A stretch of DNA of 64,000 nt, taken from contig NZ_JAGKJI010000008.1 of the NCBI RefSeq assembly GCF_020329485.1, positions 123,143 through 187,142 on the forward strand, read 5' to 3'. The notes below the pieces were generated by a model, which saw only the letters and a program-made list of their open reading frames with translations, was not told the DNA's origin and did no database searches. Within the stretch, counting starts at the first letter, position 1; every line of letters starts with the position of its first letter. A program made the position numbers and the translations under genes. Below are positions 27,641 through 36,431 of this stretch, in pieces. The DNA is from Bradyrhizobium cenepequi. GTDB lineage: Bacteria > Pseudomonadota > Alphaproteobacteria > Rhizobiales > Xanthobacteraceae.

Positions 27641-28990
27641 TCAGATCTCCAGCACAAGCGGATTGGCCTTCAGCGTTTTCACCTTGAGCTTGCCGCCGCT
27701 ATCGGCCTTCGCTTCCGCCAGCGCCTCCTCGACCAGCAAGAAATGCTCGAGCGATTTCTCCAGTTTCTTGGTCGACTTGCCGGCTTCCTCCTTGGCTTCG
27801 ATCTGCTTCTTGAGATATTGGCTCGAGCAGTTGAGCCACACCGTAAAGGGCTGGCCGGCCTCGGGATTGCGCGAGAGCTCGTCGTCCTCTCCGAGGCGGG
27901 ACTTCAACAGCACCTCGATGATCCGCAGGTCGGGATTCTCGTGCTCCCCATTGGCGCAGAAAACGTAATGATCGGCGGTGATACGCTTGACGAAATCCCG
28001 GTCCAGGTTGTGCTCCGAACCGTGATGCTGGATCTTGAGCAGGTCCACGTGAAGTCCCTGGCCGTCTGCGAGGAGACCGTGATGCTCCAGCCCGGCCAAG
28101 ACGTCCTCGTGGTGGCCGTCGCCGGTCATGATGGCGCGCGTGATGCCGCCGCCGGTTTTTGTTTCCTCCAGCAGCAGCATGAGCGAGGCGAGATTCGGCT
28201 CCGTGACCTTCGCGCGCCGGCCAATCTCGTCGTCGATTGACAGGCCGAGCGTCCCGGCGGGAAGACCCGCGCGGTTAATTTTAAGCCACTGCTTCAAGCT
28301 CCCTACCGCATTGGCATTCTTCACGTCCTTGAGCCATGCATTCCAATAGTCCCGGAGTATCTCCAAATCCTTCTCGAATGGCCCGATGACGCGGATCGAC
28401 AGCTTGCTTCCAGGCTTGAGCTTGATTGAGTTGTTGCCGCGCACCATGGCAAGGAGGTGGTTGAACTCGCCGTTCAACGGGATGTCGAGCTGATCGGCCG
28501 CAATGCGCCGTGAGACCTTGATCGCCTCCGGGATGGAGTTGGCGATGTTGCTATAGGCGGCCGCGAGCTTGATCGCGGCGGGATTGCCCGAACTCGACAG
28601 AGTGTTCGCCTGTGCCGCCAGCATGGTGCCGATTTCGCCGGCATTCTGCGGAACCAGCGCCTTGAAGGAATTGTGCCAGATGCGCTCGACGGCAGGCGGC
28701 TCATCGAACTTGGGCTTGGTCGAAGGCCGGTTATTGGCGAGCTTGTGCTTGTGGACACGCCACTGGACCATGTCTTCGAGGAGCTGCAGGACGCCGGCAA
28801 TGTGATCCTGGTCGACGTGCGAGACATACACGAGATCGAGCTCGCCACCAGCCGCAGCGAAGCGTCCGAGAAAGGGCCGTACCTCGGCCGCGTAAGAGCC
28901 GGGCATGCCGCCATCCGCCAGGATCGCGACACCGTCGGATTCGATCAGCAAGCAATCGCCCTTCTCCGAAGGCAGCAACGTGATCTTCAT
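27641..28990 (-). CDS. MBL-fold metallohydrolase paired with an S8 peptidase
   Basis: A 449-residue metallo-beta-lactamase-fold protein of the ComEC/Rec2-like type. The true start is ATG 28990 (KITLLPSEKGDCLLIES); the longer open frame runs into the upstream gene. Metal ligands are visible in YVSHVDQDHIAGVLQLLED (HxDxDH), in MTGDGHHEDVL and in LLKIQHHGSEHNLDRD. A long helical insertion lies between the first two blocks. Its start overlaps the peptidase stop (ATGA at 28987-28990), so they are co-translated. Protease-MBL pairs occur in defence systems such as Avs1, but this peptidase is subtilisin-like and no STAND ATPase is present. Confidence 0.85.
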   Translation of the reverse strand: MKITLLPSEKGDCLLIESDGVAILADGGMPGSYAAEVRPFLGRFAAAGGELDLVYVSHVDQDHIAGVLQLLEDMVQWRVHKHKLANNRPSTKPKFDEPPAVERIWHNSFKALVPQNAGEIGTMLAAQANTLSSSGNPAAIKLAAAYSNIANSIPEAIKVSRRIAADQLDIPLNGEFNHLLAMVRGNNSIKLKPGSKLSIRVIGPFEKDLEILRDYWNAWLKDVKNANAVGSLKQWLKINRAGLPAGTLGLSIDDEIGRRAKVTEPNLASLMLLLEETKTGGGITRAIMTGDGHHEDVLAGLEHHGLLADGQGLHVDLLKIQHHGSEHNLDRDFVKRITADHYVFCANGEHENPDLRIIEVLLKSRLGEDDELSRNPEAGQPFTVWLNCSSQYLKKQIEAKEEAGKSTKKLEKSLEHFLLVEEALAEAKADSGGKLKVKTLKANPLVLEI

Positions 28991-30996
28991 GACACGCGCC
29001 CCTTGAAACGATCCTTCGCGTCGAGCCGGGCCGTGACGTGTCCCGCCTCCCTGAGGCAGGCCTCCGGCATGATTACCCCGAAGCCGCAATCGTTCACCCA
29101 TTCGAACGTGCCGCCCGGCAACGGTTGCGCGGTCGCTTTCAGAATGCCCAGGATCTGCGCCGCCGTGAGGGTCTTCTCGACCGCGAGCATCAATCCGATC
29201 ACGCCCGCCACATACGGGCTTGCCATGCTGGTGCCAGTCATGGGTATCCACGGCTCAGCCGGATCGCCGAAACCGTTCGCGGCGACGATGTCTGTGCCGG
29301 GTGCCACGATGTCGGGCTTGGGTCGGCCGTCGCGGGTCGGCCCCTGGCTCGATGTGATATGCGCGCTGCGGCGCGCCTCGTGGAGATTCGCCACCGAGAC
29401 GACGCGCTGGCCGCAAGCAAGCGCGCTCACTGAGGAGGCATCGACGTTCGATCGCGCCGAGAAGAACGAAGGCCAGTAGTGCGCGCCGTCGCCGATATCG
29501 ACCGGATCGTCGCGTTCGATCCAGGCGTGGAAGCGGCCATCGCGGACGACAAGACCGTGGAGCTTCACGAGCCAGGTTCCTGCCTTCACGCCGACCACGA
29601 CGTCACCCATGAAGGGTGTCAGATAGACCGCGATATAGTTGGCGCCGTTCGCGGGATGATGCAGCTCGTTGTAGATGCTGAGCATGGTGCGGTCGGCGAG
29701 CTGGAAGTTCTCCAGAAATTCGCCCGGCGCGATCGGTCCGATCCATTGCCCGTCCGGCGGGCAGATGCTGATCGCGAAGCGGTCCTGCGGTTCGTACCAA
29801 AGCTCCATCTCGTTTTCCGAGGCGTCCTTGATACGGTCTCCGACCACTTCCCATTCAAGGTCGTGATCGAGCCCCTGCGCCGCGATGCGCGAGCCAGCGT
29901 GAATGCGGCCCAGCATGTATCCGAGGTCGTCCGGAGCTTCGGGTCGTTCCTGGCCCGCATTGCCGGCCGCAATGCAGATCGATCGGCCGGGTTCGGCGAG
30001 CAGGACATCGAGCCACCGATCGAGCGCGCTAGAGCCGTCGTGCGCATGGCCGTTGGTTCCAAGGCTGATATTGATCGAAATCGGCCGGCCGGCTGCGAGA
30101 TCAAGCAGGTAGATCACGGCGTCGAGCAGCCGCGTCGAATCGTAGAATGAGGTTCTGCGCTCGAGGTCTTCGTCCGGAAGCGAGACTAGGACTGCGGCGA
30201 TGTCGGCGTTGCTGCAAACGCCGCTATTGCCCGCCGCAATGCTGGCCACATGCGTACCGTGCGAGCCCACGATCATCTGCGACTGCGGCTCGAGATCATG
30301 CGGCGACACATGCACCTGCTTGGCCTCGGCTGCCGCCTGAGCCATGTCGGCGGAAGTAATGACCCGGCCGTAATCGAACCCGGTCGGCCGCGTGCCGTCT
30401 TTCACGCCCTGATCCCAGATGCTGATGAATCTCGATTTGCCGGCCTGGTCCAGGAAATCGGGATGGGCCCAATCGAATCCTTCGACGTCAATGACCCCGA
30501 TGATGACGCCGGCACCGTCACCATGTTTCTTGCGCTCGTTGCCGACCACGCGAGCCGTTGGGGTATTGGTCGTCGCGCTGCCCTTGAGGGGCCGCGGCGG
30601 TTTCAAAGTCTCGGCCGGCTCGATGATGACGATATTGGCATCGCCGGCGAGGTTCTCGATCTCTTCGAGCCCGAGCCGCATCGCGGCCAACCGACCTTGA
30701 GCCCGATCATGGGGGCCGAGTCGCACCGGTTCAGTCGACCGGACGAAAACATTCACCTCGACATTTTCACGCCGGTCGGCGGTATTCAGGTTTTTGACCG
30801 CGGTTTTACGTTTGGAAATCTCCCCGGGAGCAACCGCGGAGCCGAGCCGCGGGGCCTGTGCGGCGAGGGCGGAAGTCACCTTGAGGCAGCCCTGTACCTC
30901 AGCTTTGGCAGCGTTGACCCGCGCGTCGCTGTTGGCCAAGACCCGAAGCTTCGGATGCATGCGCCGTCGCGCAAGCGACTCATACTTATCGGTCAT
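28987..30996 (-). CDS. S8 subtilisin-like serine peptidase
   Basis: A 669-residue peptidase. The catalytic triad blocks are IIGVIDVEGFDWAHPDF (Asp), IVGSHGTHVASIAAGNSG (His) and MTGTSMASPYVAGVIGLM (Ser), with the oxyanion Asn in ICIAAGNAGQE. An insertion of about 200 residues separates the Asn and Ser blocks. There is no signal peptide, so it is cytoplasmic; the first 160 residues form a possible prodomain. Start ATG 30996 is preferred to 31023. Overlap with the MBL gene implies a two-protein system in which the peptidase may be activated by a trigger. Confidence 0.88.
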   Translation of the reverse strand: MTDKYESLARRRMHPKLRVLANSDARVNAAKAEVQGCLKVTSALAAQAPRLGSAVAPGEISKRKTAVKNLNTADRRENVEVNVFVRSTEPVRLGPHDRAQGRLAAMRLGLEEIENLAGDANIVIIEPAETLKPPRPLKGSATTNTPTARVVGNERKKHGDGAGVIIGVIDVEGFDWAHPDFLDQAGKSRFISIWDQGVKDGTRPTGFDYGRVITSADMAQAAAEAKQVHVSPHDLEPQSQMIVGSHGTHVASIAAGNSGVCSNADIAAVLVSLPDEDLERRTSFYDSTRLLDAVIYLLDLAAGRPISINISLGTNGHAHDGSSALDRWLDVLLAEPGRSICIAAGNAGQERPEAPDDLGYMLGRIHAGSRIAAQGLDHDLEWEVVGDRIKDASENEMELWYEPQDRFAISICPPDGQWIGPIAPGEFLENFQLADRTMLSIYNELHHPANGANYIAVYLTPFMGDVVVGVKAGTWLVKLHGLVVRDGRFHAWIERDDPVDIGDGAHYWPSFFSARSNVDASSVSALACGQRVVSVANLHEARRSAHITSSQGPTRDGRPKPDIVAPGTDIVAANGFGDPAEPWIPMTGTSMASPYVAGVIGLMLAVEKTLTAAQILGILKATAQPLPGGTFEWVNDCGFGVIMPEACLREAGHVTARLDAKDRFKGRVS

Positions 30997-31133
30997 GGTT
31001 GTGAGCCTCCCCTTAGCAACCATGGCACGAAATTGTTGCAGGTTCTACCATCTGGAACCGGCTGCGTCTTTTTGCCTGGAGGGGCGTGGATAGCCGCGGA
31101 CAGGCGCAAGGAGGGCCAATAAGGGCCTTGAAC

Positions 31134-31161
31134 GTCAGAAAAAGATATATTATTTTCTGAC
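31134..31161. promoter_or_regulatory. Inverted-repeat operator of the AbiE-type operon
   Basis: A perfect 9-base inverted repeat, GTCAGAAAA and TTTTCTGAC, separated by 10 AT-rich bases, ends two bases before the ATG at 31164. AbiEi antitoxins of known systems repress their own promoters by binding inverted repeats, so this is a likely autoregulatory site. It replaces the usual ribosome-site position. Confidence 0.6.
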
Positions 31162-31163
31162 AC

Positions 31164-31787
31164 ATGAAGTCGCCCGCATCAGTTCCGGACAAGATCATAA
31201 AGCGCGCCCGCGCCAGTGGACGCGGCGGCGTCTTTACGCCCAGCGACTTCCTGGATGTGGCCAGTCGCGCGGCCGTCGACCAGGCATTGTCCCGCTTGGC
31301 TAAGGCCGGCAAGCTGCGTCGCTTGGCACGCGGTCTGTACGACTTTCCCAAGGTACATCCCAAGCTTGGACCGCTTTCGCCGGCTCCCGATGATGTCGCA
31401 CAGGCGCTCGCCCGAGAGACCGGCTCGCAGGTGCAGATCGCCGGCGCCCGAGCGGCGAACGCTCTCGGCCTGTCCACCCAAGTCCCGGCCAAGAGCACCT
31501 ATCTGACCGACGGTCCGTCCCGCCGTGTCGTGCTTGGCAAGCGGGTCATAGACCTGCGCCATGCCTCGCCCAAGCACCTTATTGCCCCAGGTAGCCCTGT
31601 CGGCATGGTCGTCCAGGCGCTGCGGCATCTCGGATCGGTGCGGGCGACTGATGTTGCTCGTGTCGCCGCGCGCCGACTGTCGGCAAGCGATAAGAAACGG
31701 CTTGCGACAAGCGCCGTCCAAGCGCCCGCATGGATGCGGCCGACGCTCGTCTCCATCGCCGAGATGTCGAGTACGGCCGATGGATAA
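31164..31787 (+). CDS. abiEi: AbiEi-like antitoxin / DUF6088 transcriptional regulator
   Basis: A 207-residue protein with an N-terminal winged helix (GGVFTPSDFLDVASRAAVDQ; ALSRLAKAGKLRRLARGLYD) followed by the AbiEi-type C-terminal domain (AGARAANALGLSTQVPAKST; YLTDGPSRRVVLG). In type IV toxin-antitoxin systems this partner neutralises the nucleotidyltransferase toxin and represses the operon. The toxin gene starts eight bases before this stop. A palindrome sits directly upstream. Confidence 0.85.
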   Translation: MKSPASVPDKIIKRARASGRGGVFTPSDFLDVASRAAVDQALSRLAKAGKLRRLARGLYDFPKVHPKLGPLSPAPDDVAQALARETGSQVQIAGARAANALGLSTQVPAKSTYLTDGPSRRVVLGKRVIDLRHASPKHLIAPGSPVGMVVQALRHLGSVRATDVARVAARRLSASDKKRLATSAVQAPAWMRPTLVSIAEMSSTADG

Positions 31788-32889
31788 GGTTGCCCTTCTC
31801 GACGGCTCCGAGCGCTCGGCTCTGTTCGGCGAGACGGGCGCGGCGCGAGGCGTCGCCAACACGATCATTGAGAAGGACTTCTGGGTCTGCTGGACCCTGA
31901 AGCGCCTCTTCGAGCTGCAGAACGAGGATGCACCCACCCTGATCTTTAAGGGTGGGACATCCCTGTCCAAGGCCTTCGACGCGATTCGCCGCTTCTCCGA
32001 AGACATCGACCTGTCATTCGACCGTGCCGATCTCGGTTATACCGGTGAGCGCGACCCCGAAAAGGAAGGGATCAGCAAGAAGCAGGCGGACAAGCTGATC
32101 GACGATCTCGTCCGAGACGTTGAAAAGCATATCGCCGAAAAGCTGATGCCCGCCCTACGCGCGGAGATCGCCAAGCACCTCGGCGAGCCAACAAACGGCG
32201 AATGGTCGCTGGAGATCGATGAGAGCGATCCGCAGACCGTGAACTTTCACTATCCGACCGCGCTCTCCCAGGAGGAGTATAAAGGCATGGCCTACATTAC
32301 TCCGCGGGTAAAGCTTGAGTTCGGCGCGCGCGGCGACCCATGGCCGAGCGAAGAGAAGACCATCCGCCCCTACGCAGCGGATGATTATCCCGATTTCTTC
32401 GAGAACCCTGATTGCACTGTCACCGTACTGTCTGCGAGGCGCACCTTCTGGGAAAAGGCCACGGCGCTCCACGCCGAGGCGCACCGGCCCAAGGAGTCAC
32501 CGACGCCGCAGTATTTCTCGCGGCACTATTACGACATCGCGATGCTGCTCGACACAGACGACGGAAAGGCGGCCACCACCGATTTCGAACTCCTTGAGCA
32601 GGTCGCTAAGCACAAGGCCGTGTTCTTCCGATCAGGTTGGGCGAGCTATGACACCGCACGGCCGGGGACGCTGCAGCTAGTGCCGTCCGAAGCGAGGCTG
32701 AAGGATCTTCGCACCGACTATCGCGACATGGCTCCGATGATGTTTGACGAGAAACCGCTTTCATTCGATGAGATCCTTGCTCGCATCCGGACACTGCAGG
32801 ACACCATCAACGCATCGCCTCCAAATGCCCCAAGACCTGCACCCACCGGACAGGCACCGCGCCACACAAGCAACCGCTTTGGAGGATAG
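31780..32889 (+). CDS. abiEii: AbiEii-like nucleotidyltransferase toxin
   Basis: A 369-residue nucleotidyltransferase of the AbiEii/AbiGii group. Key motifs are EKDFWVCWTLKRLFEL, FKGGTSLSKAFDAIRRFSED with the G-S block, and IDLSFDR for the metal-binding acidic pair, then RTFWEKATALHAEAHRP and SRHYYDIAMLLD. Related toxins act by transferring nucleotides to tRNA or proteins and cause abortive infection. The ATG at 31780 overlaps the antitoxin gene by eight bases. The last 25 residues are proline-rich. Confidence 0.9.
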   Translation: MDKVALLDGSERSALFGETGAARGVANTIIEKDFWVCWTLKRLFELQNEDAPTLIFKGGTSLSKAFDAIRRFSEDIDLSFDRADLGYTGERDPEKEGISKKQADKLIDDLVRDVEKHIAEKLMPALRAEIAKHLGEPTNGEWSLEIDESDPQTVNFHYPTALSQEEYKGMAYITPRVKLEFGARGDPWPSEEKTIRPYAADDYPDFFENPDCTVTVLSARRTFWEKATALHAEAHRPKESPTPQYFSRHYYDIAMLLDTDDGKAATTDFELLEQVAKHKAVFFRSGWASYDTARPGTLQLVPSEARLKDLRTDYRDMAPMMFDEKPLSFDEILARIRTLQDTINASPPNAPRPAPTGQAPRHTSNRFGG

Positions 32890-33358
32890 TGTGTGCGCAG
32901 ATAGGACCTTCGTGCGGACCCGCATCGGATGTCCCAAAATTCTTAATGGTATGAGTCCTGCTTATCGCGCGGATGATCGACGCTTCCGAAGCAAAACGCG
33001 GGGGTTGTGTGATGGACGTCTCCCTCCGGGACCGGGCTCTCGGCTTCGCCGAAGCCCCGGCTTTCGCCAGTCTTCGCCCTTCGGGCTTCCGTCCCTTCTG
33101 TAGTCAGATCCCGGCCATAAAATCTCGGATCGACGCCCGGACTTCTTCTTTCGTGGGACTTGCGCCTACGGCGCTCGGTCCCGCGGCCTGGCTTCGCCGC
33201 CGTTAGCTGCGGATTCCATTGCGTGCGGGTGCGCTTGATTGTCTACTCCAATTACGCCAACTGACCTATCGGCGGGACGTGTGATGACACTGCAGCAGCT
33301 CAGTAAGATATGGTCAAGCTCCTGCCAGCGTTCAAGTCGCTTCAGCTCGATAAGGTGA
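32890..33358. other. Intergenic stretch with a hairpin-rich repeat
   Basis: No gene is supported. Bases 33011-33100 form a GC-rich block with short hairpins such as CGGCTTCGCCG and CGCCCTTCGGGC; a similar block lies at 35258-35346. Confidence 0.45.
33011..33100 (+). repeat. Hairpin-rich direct repeat, copy 1
   Basis: About 90 bases starting GATGGACGTCTCCCTCCGGG and ending near TCCGTCCCTTCTG, roughly 80% identical by eye to 35258-35346 in the same orientation. It is dense in short GC-rich inverted repeats and lies about 2.2 kb from its partner. Confidence 0.6.
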
Positions 33359-34180
33359 CGCTCGCGGACCAGCGCCTTCGCTCAGGCGCAGGCGTGCCTC
33401 ACGGGTTCGGGCCCCATCCCGAAGCAGACCTTTGCCGAGAAGATTCCAACGTCGGACGCCGCATCCATCGACTGCACCCCCAAGCTCGACTGTACGCCCA
33501 CTCAGGCATGCGACCTGCAAACAGACACGCGGGATTGTCGACGTCCACCCCATTGCACCCGAAACCACGACACAAGAAATTGCAGCGGCCTGGGAAAAAT
33601 TGCCTGCGAGATCGCAAAGGCCGCTCAGAACCAAGCATACGATCGCGCCTTTGATTTATGCAACGCGGGTGCGCGGATCGTGGATCGGGTCTGCGAAGGT
33701 GAGAAAGCCACCCAAGATGGACTCTACGCCACGCAAAAGGCGCAGTGCGAGGCGGGTAAGTCAGCAACGAAGCTCGTGTGTGAGACACGAAAGACGGGCC
33801 TCGAGGCAGCCTGCGAGACGTATAAAGGCGCGGTCGACGCTCTTCATCCTACAGGCCGAGTACCGCGGACAACTGAAGGCGTCCTCCATCCGCATGCACT
33901 TTGAGCCGAGTCCGCGCTCGCTCATTCTTCAAAACATCAACTTCTATTTGGCTTGTCCGGTCACCGCTCAACTGGTCAACGGTATGACCCTCAATTTGGC
34001 ACCGTTTGTTCCCGAGCTTCTGAAGGACTACACCCACACGCTCGATCCGATCGATTTCTCTTTTGTCCCCACGATTCCAGACCAGCCGCTGTTCGGACGT
34101 ACCATCAAGCCGAGGCCGTCCCAGACATCCAAGGCCTTAATCGTTTCCGGGGCGCCTTATGGTCGGCGACGAAGATGAAG
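33359..34180 (+). pseudogene. Decayed cysteine-rich exported-type protein gene
   Basis: A frame open from 33359 to 33904 has no start codon but codes for a coherent protein with evenly spaced cysteines (FDLCNAGARIVDRVCEGEKA; QCEAGKSATKLVCETRKTGL). The following sequence in a different frame (LQAEYRGQLKASSIRMHFEP and NINFYLACPVTAQLVNGMTL) reads like its continuation. The start is missing and at least one frameshift is needed, so it is a remnant. I do not recognise a named family. Confidence 0.45.
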
Positions 34181-34291
34181 ATTGAGCGTCCCGTCGGGGT
34201 TCTGTGACCTCTTGCATTGGGTAGATGCCGCGAGCGTCTCCGGCGCCCAGTCCTCATGAAGGTTAAGTGAAGAAGTATCCAGAGTGCGTAG

Positions 34292-34570
34292 GCCCTTGCC
34301 GAAGCGGTCTACAACTCTCATGACCGAGACGACGAAATCGGCCCGATCATCGGCACCATTGGCAGACCCGCGATCGTCGAAGCGGAGATTCCGATCGCAT
34401 GGCTCGGCGATCGAGGCCTTGGATTGGCGCTCAATGTCGGCCGGCGTTTCGTTGTCGCGGAGGGAACCCCCAGCCGGGAGCCGCTTCACATCGAATGCAA
34501 CATCAGGCATCCCCTTCCGGCCGAATTGATCAGGAGCGTCGACATCCGTCGGCCGAATTCCAACACCTGA
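34292..34570 (+). pseudogene. Short coding fragment of unknown family
   Basis: A 92-codon frame without a start, following an in-frame TAG. Its translation looks protein-like (EIGPIIGTIGRPAIVEAEIP; AWLGDRGLGLALNVGRRFVV). It may be the tail of a displaced gene. No family was recognised. Confidence 0.3.
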
Positions 34571-34623
34571 CCGACTGCGTCGACTGGCGTCGGCCGCTCT
34601 AGGACGACGTGTCGCCATCGCCG

Positions 34624-35214
34624 TCAATCCGCCCCCCGGCGAATGGCTTCCGCGTGAAGCGATCCACTCGAAAGCGGCCGGAGCAATTCCTTTTCCGTCT
34701 TCGTCAGATAGATCCAATGCGCCCAGTCACCGGGTTGCAGCACGACGATTTGGCGGTCGTGATAAGGCTCGATGTCCGGGCCCGGATCAACGGTCAGCAT
34801 CGCGAACGCCGGCGGGGCGCCCGCGTTGCCCTCGCGCCATATTCCGGCAATGGCCAGGAACGGTGAGCCATTCAGCGTGAGCCGGTGCTTCGCCTTCGGA
34901 TATTTCTTCCCGGTGAATTCAAAGAACGCCGAGGCGGGGATCAGGCACCGATTGCTTTTATCGAAGTAACGACCCTCCGAGCGGAAATTGAACACCGGAT
35001 CACCGCGACCGGATGGCGGGAAACTGAACTTCATTGGTACAAGTTCAATGACGTTGCCGGCGGCACGCATAACCGGCCCTTTGTCATTGATCTTGATGCT
35101 GTCCGACTGCGGCAGATCGAGTTCGCTTTGCTGCGTCGGAATGCCAAGCTCCAGATCCTGCATCATCTTGCAGTACTCGGCCCAGCGGACGTGCTGCTTG
35201 TAATCATTGCACAT
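34624..35214 (-). CDS. SOS response-associated peptidase (SRAP/YedK-like)
   Basis: A 196-residue SRAP/HMCES-family protein, which protects abasic sites in single-stranded DNA by forming a covalent link through its second residue. The start at 35214 is fixed because it places the catalytic cysteine at position 2 (MCNDYKQHV), required in this family; the frame could open at 35235. Other family residues are Asn in FNFRSEGRYF, Glu in ASAFFEFTGKK and His in PYHDRQIVVLQPGDW. SRAP genes are common on conjugative elements beside ArdC, as here. Confidence 0.9.
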   Translation of the reverse strand: MCNDYKQHVRWAEYCKMMQDLELGIPTQQSELDLPQSDSIKINDKGPVMRAAGNVIELVPMKFSFPPSGRGDPVFNFRSEGRYFDKSNRCLIPASAFFEFTGKKYPKAKHRLTLNGSPFLAIAGIWREGNAGAPPAFAMLTVDPGPDIEPYHDRQIVVLQPGDWAHWIYLTKTEKELLRPLSSGSLHAEAIRRGAD

Positions 35215-35257
35215 ACACATCATGTAGGGCCGCAATGCCGCCGGTACGAGGGCCGGG

Positions 35258-35346
35258 ATGGGACGTCTCCCTGCGGGACCGGGCTGTCGGCTTCGCTGAA
35301 GCCCCCGCCATGCCGGGTCTTCACCGTTCGGGCTTCTATCCCTGAC
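35258..35346 (+). repeat. Hairpin-rich direct repeat, copy 2
   Basis: Second copy of the block at 33011-33100, lying just upstream of the SRAP gene start (which reads away) and about 150 bases before ArdC. Core: GGACGTCTCCCTGCGGGACC, then CTTCGCTGAAGC and the CACCGTTCGGGC end. Confidence 0.6.
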
Positions 35347-35416
35347 GCAACGCTTGCGGGTTCGTTTCGCGGTGTCAAAACCGGCCGCGCGCGCTGAAGG
35401 ATCGCGGCAGGAGAGC

Positions 35417-35492
35417 GAGAGTGCGGACGGGTTTTCGGTGACGGGTTCCAGGCTGCGAGAGAGGCTCGCGGCGCCCGTCGCGGAGAACCGCG
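35417..35492 (+). promoter_or_regulatory. Shared leader upstream of ardC
   Basis: The 76 bases before the ardC start closely resemble the 77 bases before the ParB-like gene at 37458. Shared landmarks are GAGAG-GCGG, GGTTTT, GTGACGGGTT, CGAGAGAGG, CGCCCGTCG and GGAGAA followed directly by the start codon. GTGACGGG and CCCGTCG form an inverted repeat that could fold in the transcript. Confidence 0.6.
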
Positions 35493-36431
35493 ATGTCCAG
35501 ACCCACCGCTCGCGCCCGTACCGGTCAAGACCGCCCGGGACTTTACCAGGAAATCACCGACAAGATCATTGCCGAGTTGGAAGCAGGCCGTGTGCCGTGG
35601 GTCCAGCCGTGGAGAACGGCGGCGGCGAACGCGCCGCTCGCGATGCCGAAGAACGCATCTATCGAGCGCCGCTATTCCGGAATCAATGTGCTGATCCTGT
35701 GGGGCGCCGTCATCGAGCGCGACTTCTCCGGCCAGAGCTGGCTCACGTTCCGGCAGGCGCTCAGTCTTGGCGGCAATGTGCGGAGGGGCGAGCGCGGGAC
35801 GACCGTCGTCTATGCCGACCGCTTCGTGCCGAACGACGAGAAAGAACGCGCCGCTGAAACTGGCGACGATGCCCGAGCGATCCCGTTTCTCAAGCGCTTT
35901 ACGGTCTTCAATACCGATCAATGCGACCGTCTGCCCGAACAGGTCGTGAAGGCCGCGCCACCGCCGCCGCCCGGAATGATCGAACCGGAGGCGGAGAGAC
36001 TGATCGCCGCGACTGGGGCGGACTTCCGCATCGGCGGCGCACGGGCCTTCTACTGTCCCTCAGGTGATTTCGTGCAGGTGCCGCCTCCGCAAGCTTACTT
36101 CGAGCCGATCAACTGGCACCGCACGGCCTTCCATGAGCTCGGCCATTGGACCGGTCATCCGTCGCGCCTCGGCCGCGACCATTCCGGCGCGTTCGGCTCG
36201 AAGTCTTACGCGCGTGAAGAACTCGTTGCCGAGATGGCCGGCGCGTTCGTGTGTGCGACACTCGGCATCGTACCCACGGTCCGCCATGCCGACTACATCG
36301 ATTCGTGGCTAGAGGTGCTGCGAGAGGACAATCGCGCCATCGTCCGCGCCGCGAGTGCCGCATCGAAGGCGGCCGACTATGTGCTCGCGAGCGATCACAC
36401 CGCGTCGGCTGCGGTGCCGTCGGCCGCTTAA
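35493..36431 (+). CDS. ardC: ArdC-like antirestriction protein
   Basis: A 312-residue protein with an N-terminal ssDNA-binding ArdC domain (GLYQEITDKIIAELEAGRVP; WVQPWRT; RYSGINVLILW) and a C-terminal zincin-like metallopeptidase domain with the HExxH motif in FHELGHWTGHPSRL, followed by YAREELVAEMAGAFVC. ArdC proteins bind incoming single-stranded DNA and protect it from host restriction during conjugation. The start is preceded by GGAGAA in the shared leader. It overlaps the convergent RES gene by four bases. Confidence 0.93.
   Translation: MSRPTARARTGQDRPGLYQEITDKIIAELEAGRVPWVQPWRTAAANAPLAMPKNASIERRYSGINVLILWGAVIERDFSGQSWLTFRQALSLGGNVRRGERGTTVVYADRFVPNDEKERAAETGDDARAIPFLKRFTVFNTDQCDRLPEQVVKAAPPPPPGMIEPEAERLIAATGADFRIGGARAFYCPSGDFVQVPPPQAYFEPINWHRTAFHELGHWTGHPSRLGRDHSGAFGSKSYAREELVAEMAGAFVCATLGIVPTVRHADYIDSWLEVLREDNRAIVRAASAASKAADYVLASDHTASAAVPSAA

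Noticed and set aside
33359..33904. Intact cysteine-rich gene
   Set aside because: The frame opens right after a TGA and has no start codon or signal peptide in frame, so it was called a remnant.
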